A DNA stretch of 20,071 bases. Source: a virus. Below, one piece after another: positions 7,568 to 12,290 of the stretch. The position numbers and the translations under genes are program-made. The stretch covers positions 1 through 20,071 of IMG/VR virus record IMGVR_UViG_3300043446_001848; one strand, given 5' to 3'. The notes below the pieces were generated by a model. That model was not told where the DNA came from and did no database searches. It saw nothing but the letters and a program-made list of their open reading frames with translations. Numbering within the stretch: position 1 is the first letter of the stretch; every line of letters begins with the position of its first letter.

Positions 7568-7861
7568 GTGGAACGGATTACAAGCAGGCAACTAGACCAA
7601 CTGGTCAAGATGATTGCCGAGGAATTCAAATGGGCAGGGCTCATGCCCGACGAAACCAAGGTCATCCTCGACGAGGGAAGCAAGACATACGGGCGAGCGT
7701 ATCGCCTCTACACCACGGGCTACGAAGGCAAGGGCGGAGCGTGGAGCGACAAGCCGTTACACCTTGGCGACGGATTCCTAGGACTCACCAAACGCGAGGC
7801 ATGGCTCTCACTACGCGCCATCCTCCGCACACTCGAAGCAGTCAGGAGCGTGAAGGCATGA
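7568..7861 (+). CDS. Hypothetical phage protein, 97 aa
   Basis: The start is GTG at 7568, set by a strong GGAGG seven bases upstream. The product is MERITSRQLDQLVKMI onward: an N-terminal helix, a central part rich in Gly and Tyr (about 38-65) and a C-terminal helix containing TKREAWLSLRAILRTLE. This layout, with a TKREA-type helix at the end, is common among small actinophage proteins of unknown role, which is an impression rather than a family match. Its stop overlaps the next start as ATGA. Confidence 0.75.
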   Translation: MERITSRQLDQLVKMIAEEFKWAGLMPDETKVILDEGSKTYGRAYRLYTTGYEGKGGAWSDKPLHLGDGFLGLTKREAWLSLRAILRTLEAVRSVKA

Positions 7862-8097
7862 GATACGCAGTACGCGCCGACCTAGTCGCACAAGACCTCG
7901 GAATCCCTGACGCAAGACATGACGAGCACTACACCGACGACTACGTCCGCGGTCTCACGTTCATCGCATGGGTGGATGACAGCACCTATGAAGATGACGA
8001 GGACGGGACGGTCGCCAAGTTCCACAACGCCGAAGGCGACGAGGTTTATTTGTACAGCATTGACCTTGACTACATCAACGAAGGAGAACAGCAATGA
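7858..8097 (+). CDS. Hypothetical acidic protein, 79 aa
   Basis: The ATG at 7858 overlaps the previous stop (ATGA), and its own stop overlaps the next start in the same way. The product begins MRYAVRADLVAQDLG and is very acidic in its second half (DDSTYEDDEDGT and similar), with predicted strands at both ends. I recognise no family. The upstream extension of this frame is a shadow of the previous gene. Acidic small early proteins often act as inhibitors or DNA mimics, but nothing here shows that. Confidence 0.75.
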   Translation: MRYAVRADLVAQDLGIPDARHDEHYTDDYVRGLTFIAWVDDSTYEDDEDGTVAKFHNAEGDEVYLYSIDLDYINEGEQQ

Positions 8098-8357
8098 CAA
8101 CCACAGCACAAGAACTGTCAGCCAACATCGGCAAGACAGCAACACTCAAGGTCGCAGGAACCAACCTCACTTTCTCTGTCGTAATACTCGATGCGAGAAA
8201 ACGGTACGGGAACCTCGACTACAAAGTCAAGCCTGTCGCAGGTGAGGGCGAGGCGTGGCATCAGTCCACCGCACTTGTCTTAGGACAGGACACAAGCGAA
8301 CATATGTTCGACGAACAGACGTTCGGTTCCAATACAGGTACGGATGGAAGGGTGTGA
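8094..8357 (+). CDS. Hypothetical beta-rich protein, 87 aa
   Basis: The ATG at 8094 overlaps the previous stop, with AAGGAGA nine bases upstream. The product starts MTTTAQELSANIGKTATLKVAG and alternates short strands, suggesting a small barrel of the SH3/KOW type (a TATLKVAGTNLTFSVVILDARKRYG segment spread over residues 15-40). No catalytic residues stand out. The last codons overlap the CRP-like operator of promoter P3. Confidence 0.72.
   Translation: MTTTAQELSANIGKTATLKVAGTNLTFSVVILDARKRYGNLDYKVKPVAGEGEAWHQSTALVLGQDTSEHMFDEQTFGSNTGTDGRV
8276..8287 (-). promoter_or_regulatory. TGTCNTAAGACA motif copy inside a gene
   Basis: Read on the minus strand this is TGTCCTAAGACA, a full consensus match. 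It lies within the 3' part of the 87-aa gene, about 90 bp upstream of the P3 -35. Confidence 0.45.
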
Positions 8358-8368
8358 CGCATGTCACA
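8353..8368. promoter_or_regulatory. CRP/GlxR-like operator upstream of promoter P3
   Basis: TGTGA-N6-TCACA is an exact match to the CRP-family consensus; the arms extend to TGTGAC/GTCACA. The centre lies 41.5 bp before the P3 -10, exactly 10 bp closer than the P1 site is to its own -10. Actinobacterial GlxR/Crp proteins bind TGTGA-type palindromes. The site overlaps the stop codon of the upstream gene. Confidence 0.5.
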
Positions 8369-8378
8369 TCGGATTGAC

Positions 8379-8407
8379 TTGACAAGAACAACTATGTGTG
8401 ATACGCT
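8379..8407 (+). promoter_or_regulatory. Rightward promoter P3
   Basis: TTGACA (8379-8384), a 17-bp spacer, then TACGCT (8402-8407) with TGA before it: the best promoter in the window. The start should lie near 8414, leaving a 33-bp leader with GAGAGGAGGT before the ATG at 8447. The stretch TTGACT-N19-TGATACGCTT is shared with P1. Confidence 0.7.
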
Positions 8408-8446
8408 TACGGGTGAAGGTACGAGAAGGGGAGAGGAGGTGGACAG

Positions 8447-8596
8447 ATGGGCAAGTCATTCGCACAAGCAATGTTCGAAGCGCAGGCACAGACTCTTGGA
8501 ATGAGCAGGCGTGAGGCAGAGCGAGTGGTCACGACCTACATGGAAGAACAGCACAACATGAAGGTCGAACGCGAGCAAGAAGAAGACAGCGAGTAA
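8447..8596 (+). CDS. Small helical protein, 49 aa
   Basis: The ATG at 8447 has the strong Shine-Dalgarno GAGGAGGT close upstream and lies directly downstream of P3. The product is MGKSFAQAMFEAQAQTLGM... ending in a glutamate-rich tail (EREQEEDSE). It is Ala/Glu/Gln-rich and fully helical. A MSRREAERVVTTYMEEQ helix could bind a partner, but I recognise no family. Being first behind the strongest promoter suggests abundant expression. Confidence 0.7.
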   Translation: MGKSFAQAMFEAQAQTLGMSRREAERVVTTYMEEQHNMKVEREQEEDSE

Positions 8597-8598
8597 CA

Positions 8599-8646
8599 CT
8601 GGCAGGGTGACTGGCAGACATCGAGGTTCAAGTCCTCGACACCCAC
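8599..8646 (+). other. tRNA 3'-half-like sequence
   Basis: CGAGG-TTCAAGT-CCTCG (8622-8638) is a perfect tRNA T-arm, with a 5-bp stem and a canonical 7-base TTCAAGT loop. It is followed by ACACCCA as an acceptor strand would be. Upstream, TGGCA-GGGTGAC-TGGCA (8600-8616) folds as an anticodon-arm-like hairpin with one G-G mismatch, at the right distance (a 5-base variable loop). U33 is missing, and I find no D-arm, 5' acceptor strand or CCA end. It could be a tRNA relic, a phage attachment site matching a host tRNA 3' half, or a structured element after the 49-aa gene. Confidence 0.4.
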
Positions 8647-8648
8647 AA

Positions 8649-8660
8649 TGTCATAAGACA
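8649..8660 (+). promoter_or_regulatory. TGTCNTAAGACA motif copy
   Basis: A full match (TGTCATAAGACA), 31 bp before the start codon at 8692. It continues as GAAGCACAA, closely matching the GAAACACAA after the copy at 7202-7213. Confidence 0.55.
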
Positions 8661-8691
8661 GAAGCACAACCAGCAACAAGGAGGGACAGCA

Positions 8692-8862
8692 ATGAAAGCA
8701 GGAGACAAGGTGGTCATCACCAACAAGTTCCACGCTTACGCAGGAGCAGACGGTGTTGTATCAGCAGTCACAGAAGACGAGTATGGCGTGATGGTGTTCG
8801 TCGTCGTCGGCAACAAGCAGGAAGTCATGGTCGAACCATCGGATGTGAGGGTGGCACGATGA
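8692..8862 (+). CDS. Small KOW/SH3-like protein, 56 aa (paralogue of the gene at 9900)
   Basis: ATG at 8692 follows AAGGAGGGACAGCA. The product starts MKAGDKVVITNKFHAYAGA and ends VEPSDVRVAR. The pattern of a charged start, KVVITN, FHAYAGADGVV, a YGV turn and a final strand is that of a small SH3/KOW-like barrel, as in ribosomal L24/NusG KOW motifs. The 61-aa protein at 9900-10085 shows the same pattern (VTITSPFHMYYGRTGTV). Its stop overlaps the next start as ATGA. RNA or protein binding is a guess from the fold. Confidence 0.72.
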   Translation: MKAGDKVVITNKFHAYAGADGVVSAVTEDEYGVMVFVVVGNKQEVMVEPSDVRVAR

Positions 8863-9050
8863 AGCGACTATCAACTAAGCGACTACTCGCAGTCATCGAC
8901 GCCTGCTCACGGGGTATCTACGAGTTGGAGAACGAACTAGACGACAACATGGAAGGCATCACGCAAGAGCAAATCGACTCAGCAAACGAGGGACTCCAGT
9001 GCCTCTATGCCATGGTCAACAAGCGACTCATCAAGGAGGGAAAGCAATGA
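8859..9050 (+). CDS. Hypothetical helical protein, 63 aa
   Basis: The ATG at 8859 overlaps the previous stop. The product begins MKRLSTKRLLAVIDACSRG and appears to be two or three helices: a basic first helix, an acidic middle (ELENELDDNMEGIT) and a basic end (VNKRLIKEGKQ). It carries AAGGAGGG near its 3' end, which serves as Shine-Dalgarno for the next gene. No recognised family. Confidence 0.72.
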   Translation: MKRLSTKRLLAVIDACSRGIYELENELDDNMEGITQEQIDSANEGLQCLYAMVNKRLIKEGKQ

Positions 9051-9298
9051 GAGTGGAAACAATAATCAAGTGTCTACAAGAACGGTACGCACCCGACGAT
9101 GAACTTGTCATCGGATGGTGGGACATCGACTCAGGCAACTCACTCATCGGAGCCAACGACGACGAAGACATCCAACCAATGACCGCCGACGAATGGGCAC
9201 TCACCTGCCATGCACTCGACGACCTGACCGACCGAGCGAACGAGGATGTGTGCGACGCAATCAGATGGTCAATCGAATGCCAAAGGTCAGGGTCATAA
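9047..9298 (+). CDS. Hypothetical acidic protein, 83 aa
   Basis: The ATG at 9047 overlaps the upstream stop (ATGA), with AAGGAGGG in front. The product starts MRVETIIKCLQERYAPDDEL and contains VIGWWDIDSGNSLIG, many Asp residues (GANDDEDIQP) and a C-terminal helix with Trp and Cys. The layout, a helix then an acidic WWD segment, resembles several actinophage early proteins of unknown role. Its stop codon TAA lies inside a TAAGACA motif copy. Confidence 0.72.
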   Translation: MRVETIIKCLQERYAPDDELVIGWWDIDSGNSLIGANDDEDIQPMTADEWALTCHALDDLTDRANEDVCDAIRWSIECQRSGS

Positions 9299-9302
9299 GA
9301 CA
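9291..9302 (+). promoter_or_regulatory. TGTCNTAAGACA motif copy at a gene junction
   Basis: GGTCATAAGACA differs from the consensus at one base. It spans the stop codon of the upstream gene and touches the start codon of the next (ATG at 9302), a place where a bound protein could block transcription or where the sequence may serve as a junction. Confidence 0.4.
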
Positions 9303-9598
9303 TGAATATCCAACACACGATGCGATGCCTTGGCATCACCGAGAACAAAGCACAATCGCTCACGTCATGGGCAAAGCGCAAGGCAATGACCATGTCTATC
9401 CAGTCACGCACCACTAAAACTTTCTATGCCGAGCACGACGAATGGGATAGCAAGTTTGGGGTGGACATCAACTACTACATTGACGAGGATGGCGTACTAA
9501 AAATCATCGCCTATCCAATCGACAAGATGGGTCAGACCGACACCCATACCAGCCGTGAGGTCGTGCTTGCCCGTACGAAAGTGAAGGTGGCAGGATGA
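9302..9598 (+). CDS. Hypothetical protein, 98 aa
   Basis: The ATG at 9302 starts three bases after the previous stop but has no good Shine-Dalgarno sequence; re-initiation by the terminating ribosome is likely. The product starts MNIQHTMRCLGITENKAQ; the N-terminal 35 residues are basic and helical, followed by a beta-rich part (GVDINYYIDEDGVLKIIAYP). An internal ATG near residue 30 would keep only the second part. No recognised family. The stop overlaps the next start. Confidence 0.68.
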   Translation: MNIQHTMRCLGITENKAQSLTSWAKRKAMTMSIQSRTTKTFYAEHDEWDSKFGVDINYYIDEDGVLKIIAYPIDKMGQTDTHTSREVVLARTKVKVAG

Positions 9599-9903
9599 AC
9601 TACGAAGAGTGGGAGCAACAGTACCGACCAGTCACAAACCACCTCGACCCCGAAGCCTCATTCAACGACGGCAATGGGGGCTTGATGTTCGAGACATACG
9701 GGCAGGACTACGACCACATCACCAGCCTTCTAAATGATGGGCAAGTAAACCGCATTTGGACATGGGTCGATAGCGACATGGGAACACAGATAGTCAACGG
9801 CTTTCATCTTGTCAACCGCATCGGCTACTTCGTCACTGATGTCTTATGGCAGGAGAATGTCACGGTCAACGTCGACACCTACCTTGAGGCGGTAGCAGGA
9901 TGA
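9595..9903 (+). CDS. Hypothetical protein, 102 aa
   Basis: The ATG at 9595 overlaps the upstream stop, with GGTGGCAGG before it. The product starts MNYEEWEQQYRPVTNHLD and is rich in Trp, Tyr, Asp and Asn, with segments FETYGQDYDHI, IWTWVDSDMG and NGFHLVNRIGYFVT. The pattern suggests a small alpha/beta fold similar to other actinophage orphan proteins that share a WVDSDMG-type turn; I do not know its role. Its stop overlaps the next start. Confidence 0.75.
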   Translation: MNYEEWEQQYRPVTNHLDPEASFNDGNGGLMFETYGQDYDHITSLLNDGQVNRIWTWVDSDMGTQIVNGFHLVNRIGYFVTDVLWQENVTVNVDTYLEAVAG

Positions 9904-10085
9904 AGGTTGGAGAACAGGTGACAATCACCAGCCCATTCCACATGTATTACGGCAGGACAGGAACCGTTCAAGGCGTAGTGCCTGACAAGTACGGTCTCGC
10001 CGTCACAGTTCTACTCAACAACGGTATCGCCGTGTTGATAGATGAAAGCAACATCACACCAAACAAGAAAGGGAAAAGCAAGTGA
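9900..10085 (+). CDS. Small KOW/SH3-like protein, 61 aa (paralogue of the gene at 8692)
   Basis: ATG at 9900 overlaps the previous stop (ATGA). The product starts MKVGEQVTITSPFHMYYGR, with GTVQGVV and YGLAVTVLLNNG following, then a basic tail NKKGKSK. Aligned by eye with the 56-aa protein at 8692 it shares the MK-G--V-IT--FH-Y-G--G-V framework and a D-YG turn. A small SH3/KOW-like barrel fits. The two copies lie about 1.2 kb apart in one operon, probably from duplication. Confidence 0.74.
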   Translation: MKVGEQVTITSPFHMYYGRTGTVQGVVPDKYGLAVTVLLNNGIAVLIDESNITPNKKGKSK

Positions 10086-10261
10086 CCACAGAAACCATGC
10101 AAGTAGCCATCATCAGGCAGTTTGAAGACCTGCGAATGATGGTGTCGACAGCAATCCGCGACAACATCATCTCAGGATTCCAAGGAGTCCGCATGTTGGA
10201 GCAACTCAACGCAACCCAGTACGCCTTCGAGCAGGCAATGATTCAGGACGTAAGACAGTGA
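10082..10261 (+). CDS. Hypothetical helical protein, 59 aa
   Basis: The start is GTG at 10082, overlapping the previous stop as GTGA, with AAAGGGAAAAG just upstream. The product starts MTTETMQVAIIRQFEDLRM and is wholly helical, with many Met and Gln and a hydrophobic face that would suit a coiled coil or oligomer. The end of the gene holds a TAAGACA copy (10251-10257). No recognised family. Its stop overlaps the next GTG. Confidence 0.7.
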   Translation: MTTETMQVAIIRQFEDLRMMVSTAIRDNIISGFQGVRMLEQLNATQYAFEQAMIQDVRQ

Positions 10262-10422
10262 GCGAAAACATCCGAGTCACCATCGTCTTCATCTGTATCG
10301 TTGTCACCTTTATCGGTGGGATGACGTTCGGACGAGACCTCGAACGGCACGCAGAACGGATGCGTCGCAAAGAAATGTACCGCCACCCAGCAGGAAAGGC
10401 ACGCCATGCAAACCATGGATGA
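10258..10422 (+). CDS. Small single-pass membrane protein, 54 aa
   Basis: GTG at 10258 overlaps the upstream stop (GTGA). The product has one membrane segment at about residues 7-24 (VTIVFICIVVTFIGGMTF) followed by a strongly basic tail (GRDLERHAERMRRKEMYRH). N-out or N-in cannot be told for sure, but the positive-inside rule puts the tail in the cytoplasm. Such small early membrane proteins in phages can block superinfection or alter the host envelope; that is only a possibility here. It overlaps the next gene by 17 bases. Confidence 0.7.
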   Translation: MSENIRVTIVFICIVVTFIGGMTFGRDLERHAERMRRKEMYRHPAGKARHANHG

Positions 10423-10591
10423 AGTGCTCACCGAATGGGTCAACGAACACATCCCCACGGAGGGCATCGCACGAGACGTCATTGACATCTTGGCGAAGCG
10501 ATGGGGGTGGACGGTTCTCCTTGGCAACGAGGCAGAACGATACGCCGAACAAGGCGATGTTCAGGCGTCGACCGAAACCACCGACCTGTAA
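10406..10591 (+). CDS. Hypothetical protein, 61 aa
   Basis: ATG at 10406 has AAAGG seven bases upstream and overlaps the end of the membrane-protein gene. The product starts MQTMDEVLTEWVNEHIPTEG, followed by ARDVIDILAKRWGW and a polar tail ending TETTDL. It is acidic and helical. I recognise no family. It is the last clearly supported gene of the rightward block; a strong stem-loop follows seven bases after the stop. Confidence 0.72.
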   Translation: MQTMDEVLTEWVNEHIPTEGIARDVIDILAKRWGWTVLLGNEAERYAEQGDVQASTETTDL

Positions 10592-10597
10592 CTGGAT

Positions 10598-10638
10598 AGT
10601 AGAGGTTGGCACATCTTCCCCCCGTGTCAACCTCTACT
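10598..10638 (+). terminator. Long stem-loop after the last early gene
   Basis: Fifteen base pairs (left arm 10598-10612, right arm 10624-10638, one G-T wobble) close an 11-base loop ending in CCCCCC. It starts seven bases after a stop codon. The lack of a T-run argues against simple intrinsic termination, though actinobacterial terminators often lack one. RNA processing or 3'-end protection are alternatives. Confidence 0.5.
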
Positions 10639-10727
10639 GGACAGGTCGCACCAGAAACACAGCACGAACCACCGACACATGTTGGACGCTCCATCTGCAC
10701 AAAGCACAGCGATTCCAAACGCGTGCG

Positions 10728-10811
10728 ATGGCAGAATGGTCAGCCCTCAACTGTCCCGCATGTGACGGTAGACAACTCCGATACAGGCAGATAGATACGC
10801 TAGTATCGTAG
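10728..10811 (+). CDS. Possible 27-aa zinc-knuckle microprotein
   Basis: A short frame starts MAEWSALNCPACDGRQ and ends just before the bidirectional terminator. The NCPACDGRQ knuckle is the only reason to list it. There is no Shine-Dalgarno sequence, and it lies after the stem-loop at 10598-10638. The rest of 10639-10814 shows no other credible gene. Confidence 0.22.
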   Translation: MAEWSALNCPACDGRQLRYRQIDTLVS

Positions 10812-10814
10812 GAG

Positions 10815-10866
10815 AGTAGCCCTGCTCCCGAAGTCCCCCCTTCGCTTCGGTCGTAGCGGGGCTATT
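10815..10866. terminator. Bidirectional terminator between converging operons
   Basis: A 12-bp stem (10815-10826 with 10855-10866, two wobble pairs) encloses a second perfect hairpin CCGAAG/CTTCGG (10828-10833 with 10845-10850). The right arm overlaps the whiB stop codon. It lies exactly where the rightward early block and the leftward DNA-metabolism operon meet, so it can stop transcripts from both sides. Confidence 0.7.
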
Positions 10867-11167
10867 CGCTTTCTATACCCTTGTTGCGGAGCCTTTGGAT
10901 GGCGAGACGTTCGCGGGGTGTGCGTCCGCCGAACACACCGAACCGCACAATCTCGTGCACCTCTGCATCCATTGCCAGTTCGAAACATTCGTTGCGAGAC
11001 TTGCAGAAAGCGCAGATTCGTTTGGCTTCTTTGTATGGGTCTGTGTCTTGGTAGCCACGAGCAATCTCAGGGAAGAATATCTTTCCGTCCATCCCTTTGC
11101 AGGGGGCGGTGTCCCACCAGCCGAGTTTGCTCATCTCTAAATCTTTCACGATGGCATGTGCGCCCAT
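10862..11167 (-). CDS. whiB: WhiB-family iron-sulfur transcriptional regulator
   Basis: This 101-aa protein has the four cluster-binding cysteines C23, C52, C55 and C61 in the WhiB order (C-x2-C-x5-C for the last three), then the turn GVFGG (77-81), where cellular proteins usually have GVWGG, and a basic C-terminal segment (TPRERLAIQRLRNKG) for DNA binding. WhiB proteins hold a 4Fe-4S cluster and act with the main sigma factor; phage copies can repress host whiB genes, as in mycobacteriophage TM4. ATG at 11167 has AAGGAAGGGA upstream. It is the last gene of the leftward operon. This is the best single piece of evidence for an actinobacterial host. Confidence 0.93.
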   Translation of the reverse strand: MGAHAIVKDLEMSKLGWWDTAPCKGMDGKIFFPEIARGYQDTDPYKEAKRICAFCKSRNECFELAMDAEVHEIVRFGVFGGRTPRERLAIQRLRNKGIESE

Positions 11168-11182
11168 CAACTATTCCCTTCC

Positions 11183-11482
11183 TTACTTATTCCAGAGTGC
11201 TTCTTTGACCATAGACAAACAGCCGAGGTATCCGCAAGCGTCCACGAGGCTGTCATGCGACCATGAGCCTGCATCCATTGCTGTCCTAAGACGGGAAAGT
11301 TTGACAGCCACCATGAATAGGATGGCTTGTTCGACTGTGAGGTGGATTCCTGTGACCGCTTCGAAGATGTCGCGGGTCTGTGTGTAGTCCTCTAATGGGT
11401 GAGCGTACGCTTTGTGTCGGTCACCTGTGATGAGGTCGTGTGCTTCGAGGAGGATTTCTGCTCCATCAGTTTCGAGGTTCAT
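11183..11482 (-). CDS. DUF6378 family phage protein, 99 aa
   Basis: The start MNLETDGAEILLEAHDLIT is placed at ATG 11482, with GGAGAAA upstream. The core shows the family pattern: GDRHKAYAHPLEDY, then LTVEQAILFMVAVKLSRL, then SLVDACGYLGCL. The His, Asp and Arg residues are conserved in this family of phage and bacterial proteins, but its function is unknown. The longer upstream frame is a shadow of the neighbouring gene. It overlaps that gene by 17 bases. Confidence 0.8.
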   Translation of the reverse strand: MNLETDGAEILLEAHDLITGDRHKAYAHPLEDYTQTRDIFEAVTGIHLTVEQAILFMVAVKLSRLRTAMDAGSWSHDSLVDACGYLGCLSMVKEALWNK

Positions 11483-11717
11483 GGTAAGGGTTTCTCCATA
11501 CGGTTGCGGGACAGTTTGCTTCGATGGCTTGACGGTGCTCGTCGTTCTCGTAGATACGCATGAGGAAGACGCATGGGTCTGAGCCGTCAATCATCTCTGC
11601 ATCTTCGGTGATGGTGGTTGGGTAGCCGTCGTGGTTCATGCAGACGGGTGGACTGACGTAGCCAGCCCTCAACCCAATCTCCAACCACTGCTCCAGTGAA
11701 AGTTTCATTACATCCAT
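11466..11717 (-). CDS. Conserved hypothetical phage protein, 83 aa
   Basis: ATG at 11717 overlaps the ssb stop (TAATG). The product begins MDVMKLSLEQWLEIGLRAGY and contains VSPPVCMNHDGYPTT, then DGSDPCVFLMRIYENDEH, and ends ATVWRNPYHEPRN. I have an impression of similar small proteins in other actinophages with the same VSPPVC and DPC segments, without a known role. Two Cys and several His could bind metal. A second ATG three codons later is possible. Confidence 0.72.
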   Translation of the reverse strand: MDVMKLSLEQWLEIGLRAGYVSPPVCMNHDGYPTTITEDAEMIDGSDPCVFLMRIYENDEHRQAIEANCPATVWRNPYHEPRN

Positions 11718-12121
11718 TAGAACGGTTCTTCTGTGAGGAACTTTGGTGTGCCGAACGCCTGTGCAATCTGACCGACTACCTGCTCGGTCTTGTCTGCGAT
11801 GACGGGGCGGAACCTGCACGACAGACCAACCTCGTCAGCGAGAATCTTTGTTGTCCACTTCTTCTCGCCCGTCTTCTTGTCCTCGTATGAGGAGATGTCC
11901 AACTTTCCGACAACCATGACATGCGAACCCTTCTCGATGGATGAGGCGACATGTTCTGCCAACTGTCCGAAGACAGTGACGTTGTGCCACACGGTCTGCT
12001 TCTTTTCATCTTTGCCTGACGTGGTGGCGAGGGTGAATGTCCCCATAGCCAGCCCGCCCGCTGTGTACTTCAGTTCCACAGGTTTGCCTGCGTTACCGAT
12101 GACAGTGATGGTATTCATCAT
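11717..12121 (-). CDS. ssb: Single-stranded DNA-binding protein
   Basis: This 134-aa protein starts MMNTITVIGNAGKPVELKY and has the OB-fold pattern of bacterial SSB: TVIGN, then TFTLATTS, VWHNVTVFGQLAEHV, and GSHVMVVGKLDISSYEDK. The short C-terminus ends TEEPF, like the acidic DDIPF tip that recruits partner proteins. It is shorter than cellular SSB because the disordered linker is small. The first ATG overlaps the upstream stop (ATGA); the second ATG, one codon on, has the better distance from AAGGA and may be the real start. It coats single strands in replication and recombination with the exonuclease and annealing protein upstream. Confidence 0.93.
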   Translation of the reverse strand: MMNTITVIGNAGKPVELKYTAGGLAMGTFTLATTSGKDEKKQTVWHNVTVFGQLAEHVASSIEKGSHVMVVGKLDISSYEDKKTGEKKWTTKILADEVGLSCRFRPVIADKTEQVVGQIAQAFGTPKFLTEEPF

Positions 12122-12276
12122 TTCCTTCTTTCTTGTAGTGGCACACGATTGTTCGTGTTGCTGTTCTTATCACGCCCAGTGCAGTAATGCGCGGGGGGTT
12201 CTAAGAGTTTGACGTGAGTGGTCAGGCGCATAGCGCAACGGTCACACTCCCATTCGATTCTTGTACGTCCCTTCAT
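12118..12276 (-). CDS. Zinc-finger microprotein, 52 aa
   Basis: The start is ATG at 12276, giving MKGRTRIEWECDRCAMRLTT onward. C-x2-C in WECDRC and H-x-C in AHYC form a likely four-ligand zinc knuckle, followed by a basic, Asn-rich tail. The frame is open a further 16 codons upstream but only with a TTG start inside the preceding gene. Its stop overlaps the ssb start (ATGA), which supports the gene. Nucleic-acid or protein binding is a guess from the knuckle. Confidence 0.6.
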   Translation of the reverse strand: MKGRTRIEWECDRCAMRLTTHVKLLEPPAHYCTGRDKNSNTNNRVPLQERRK

Positions 12277-12290
12277 AAGACAAGGATACC

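Noticed and set aside
10722-10760. tRNA-like D-arm (GGC-AGAATGGTCA-GCC)
   Set aside because: The D-loop looks canonical, but no anticodon arm, T-arm or acceptor pairing follows, so it is judged chance.
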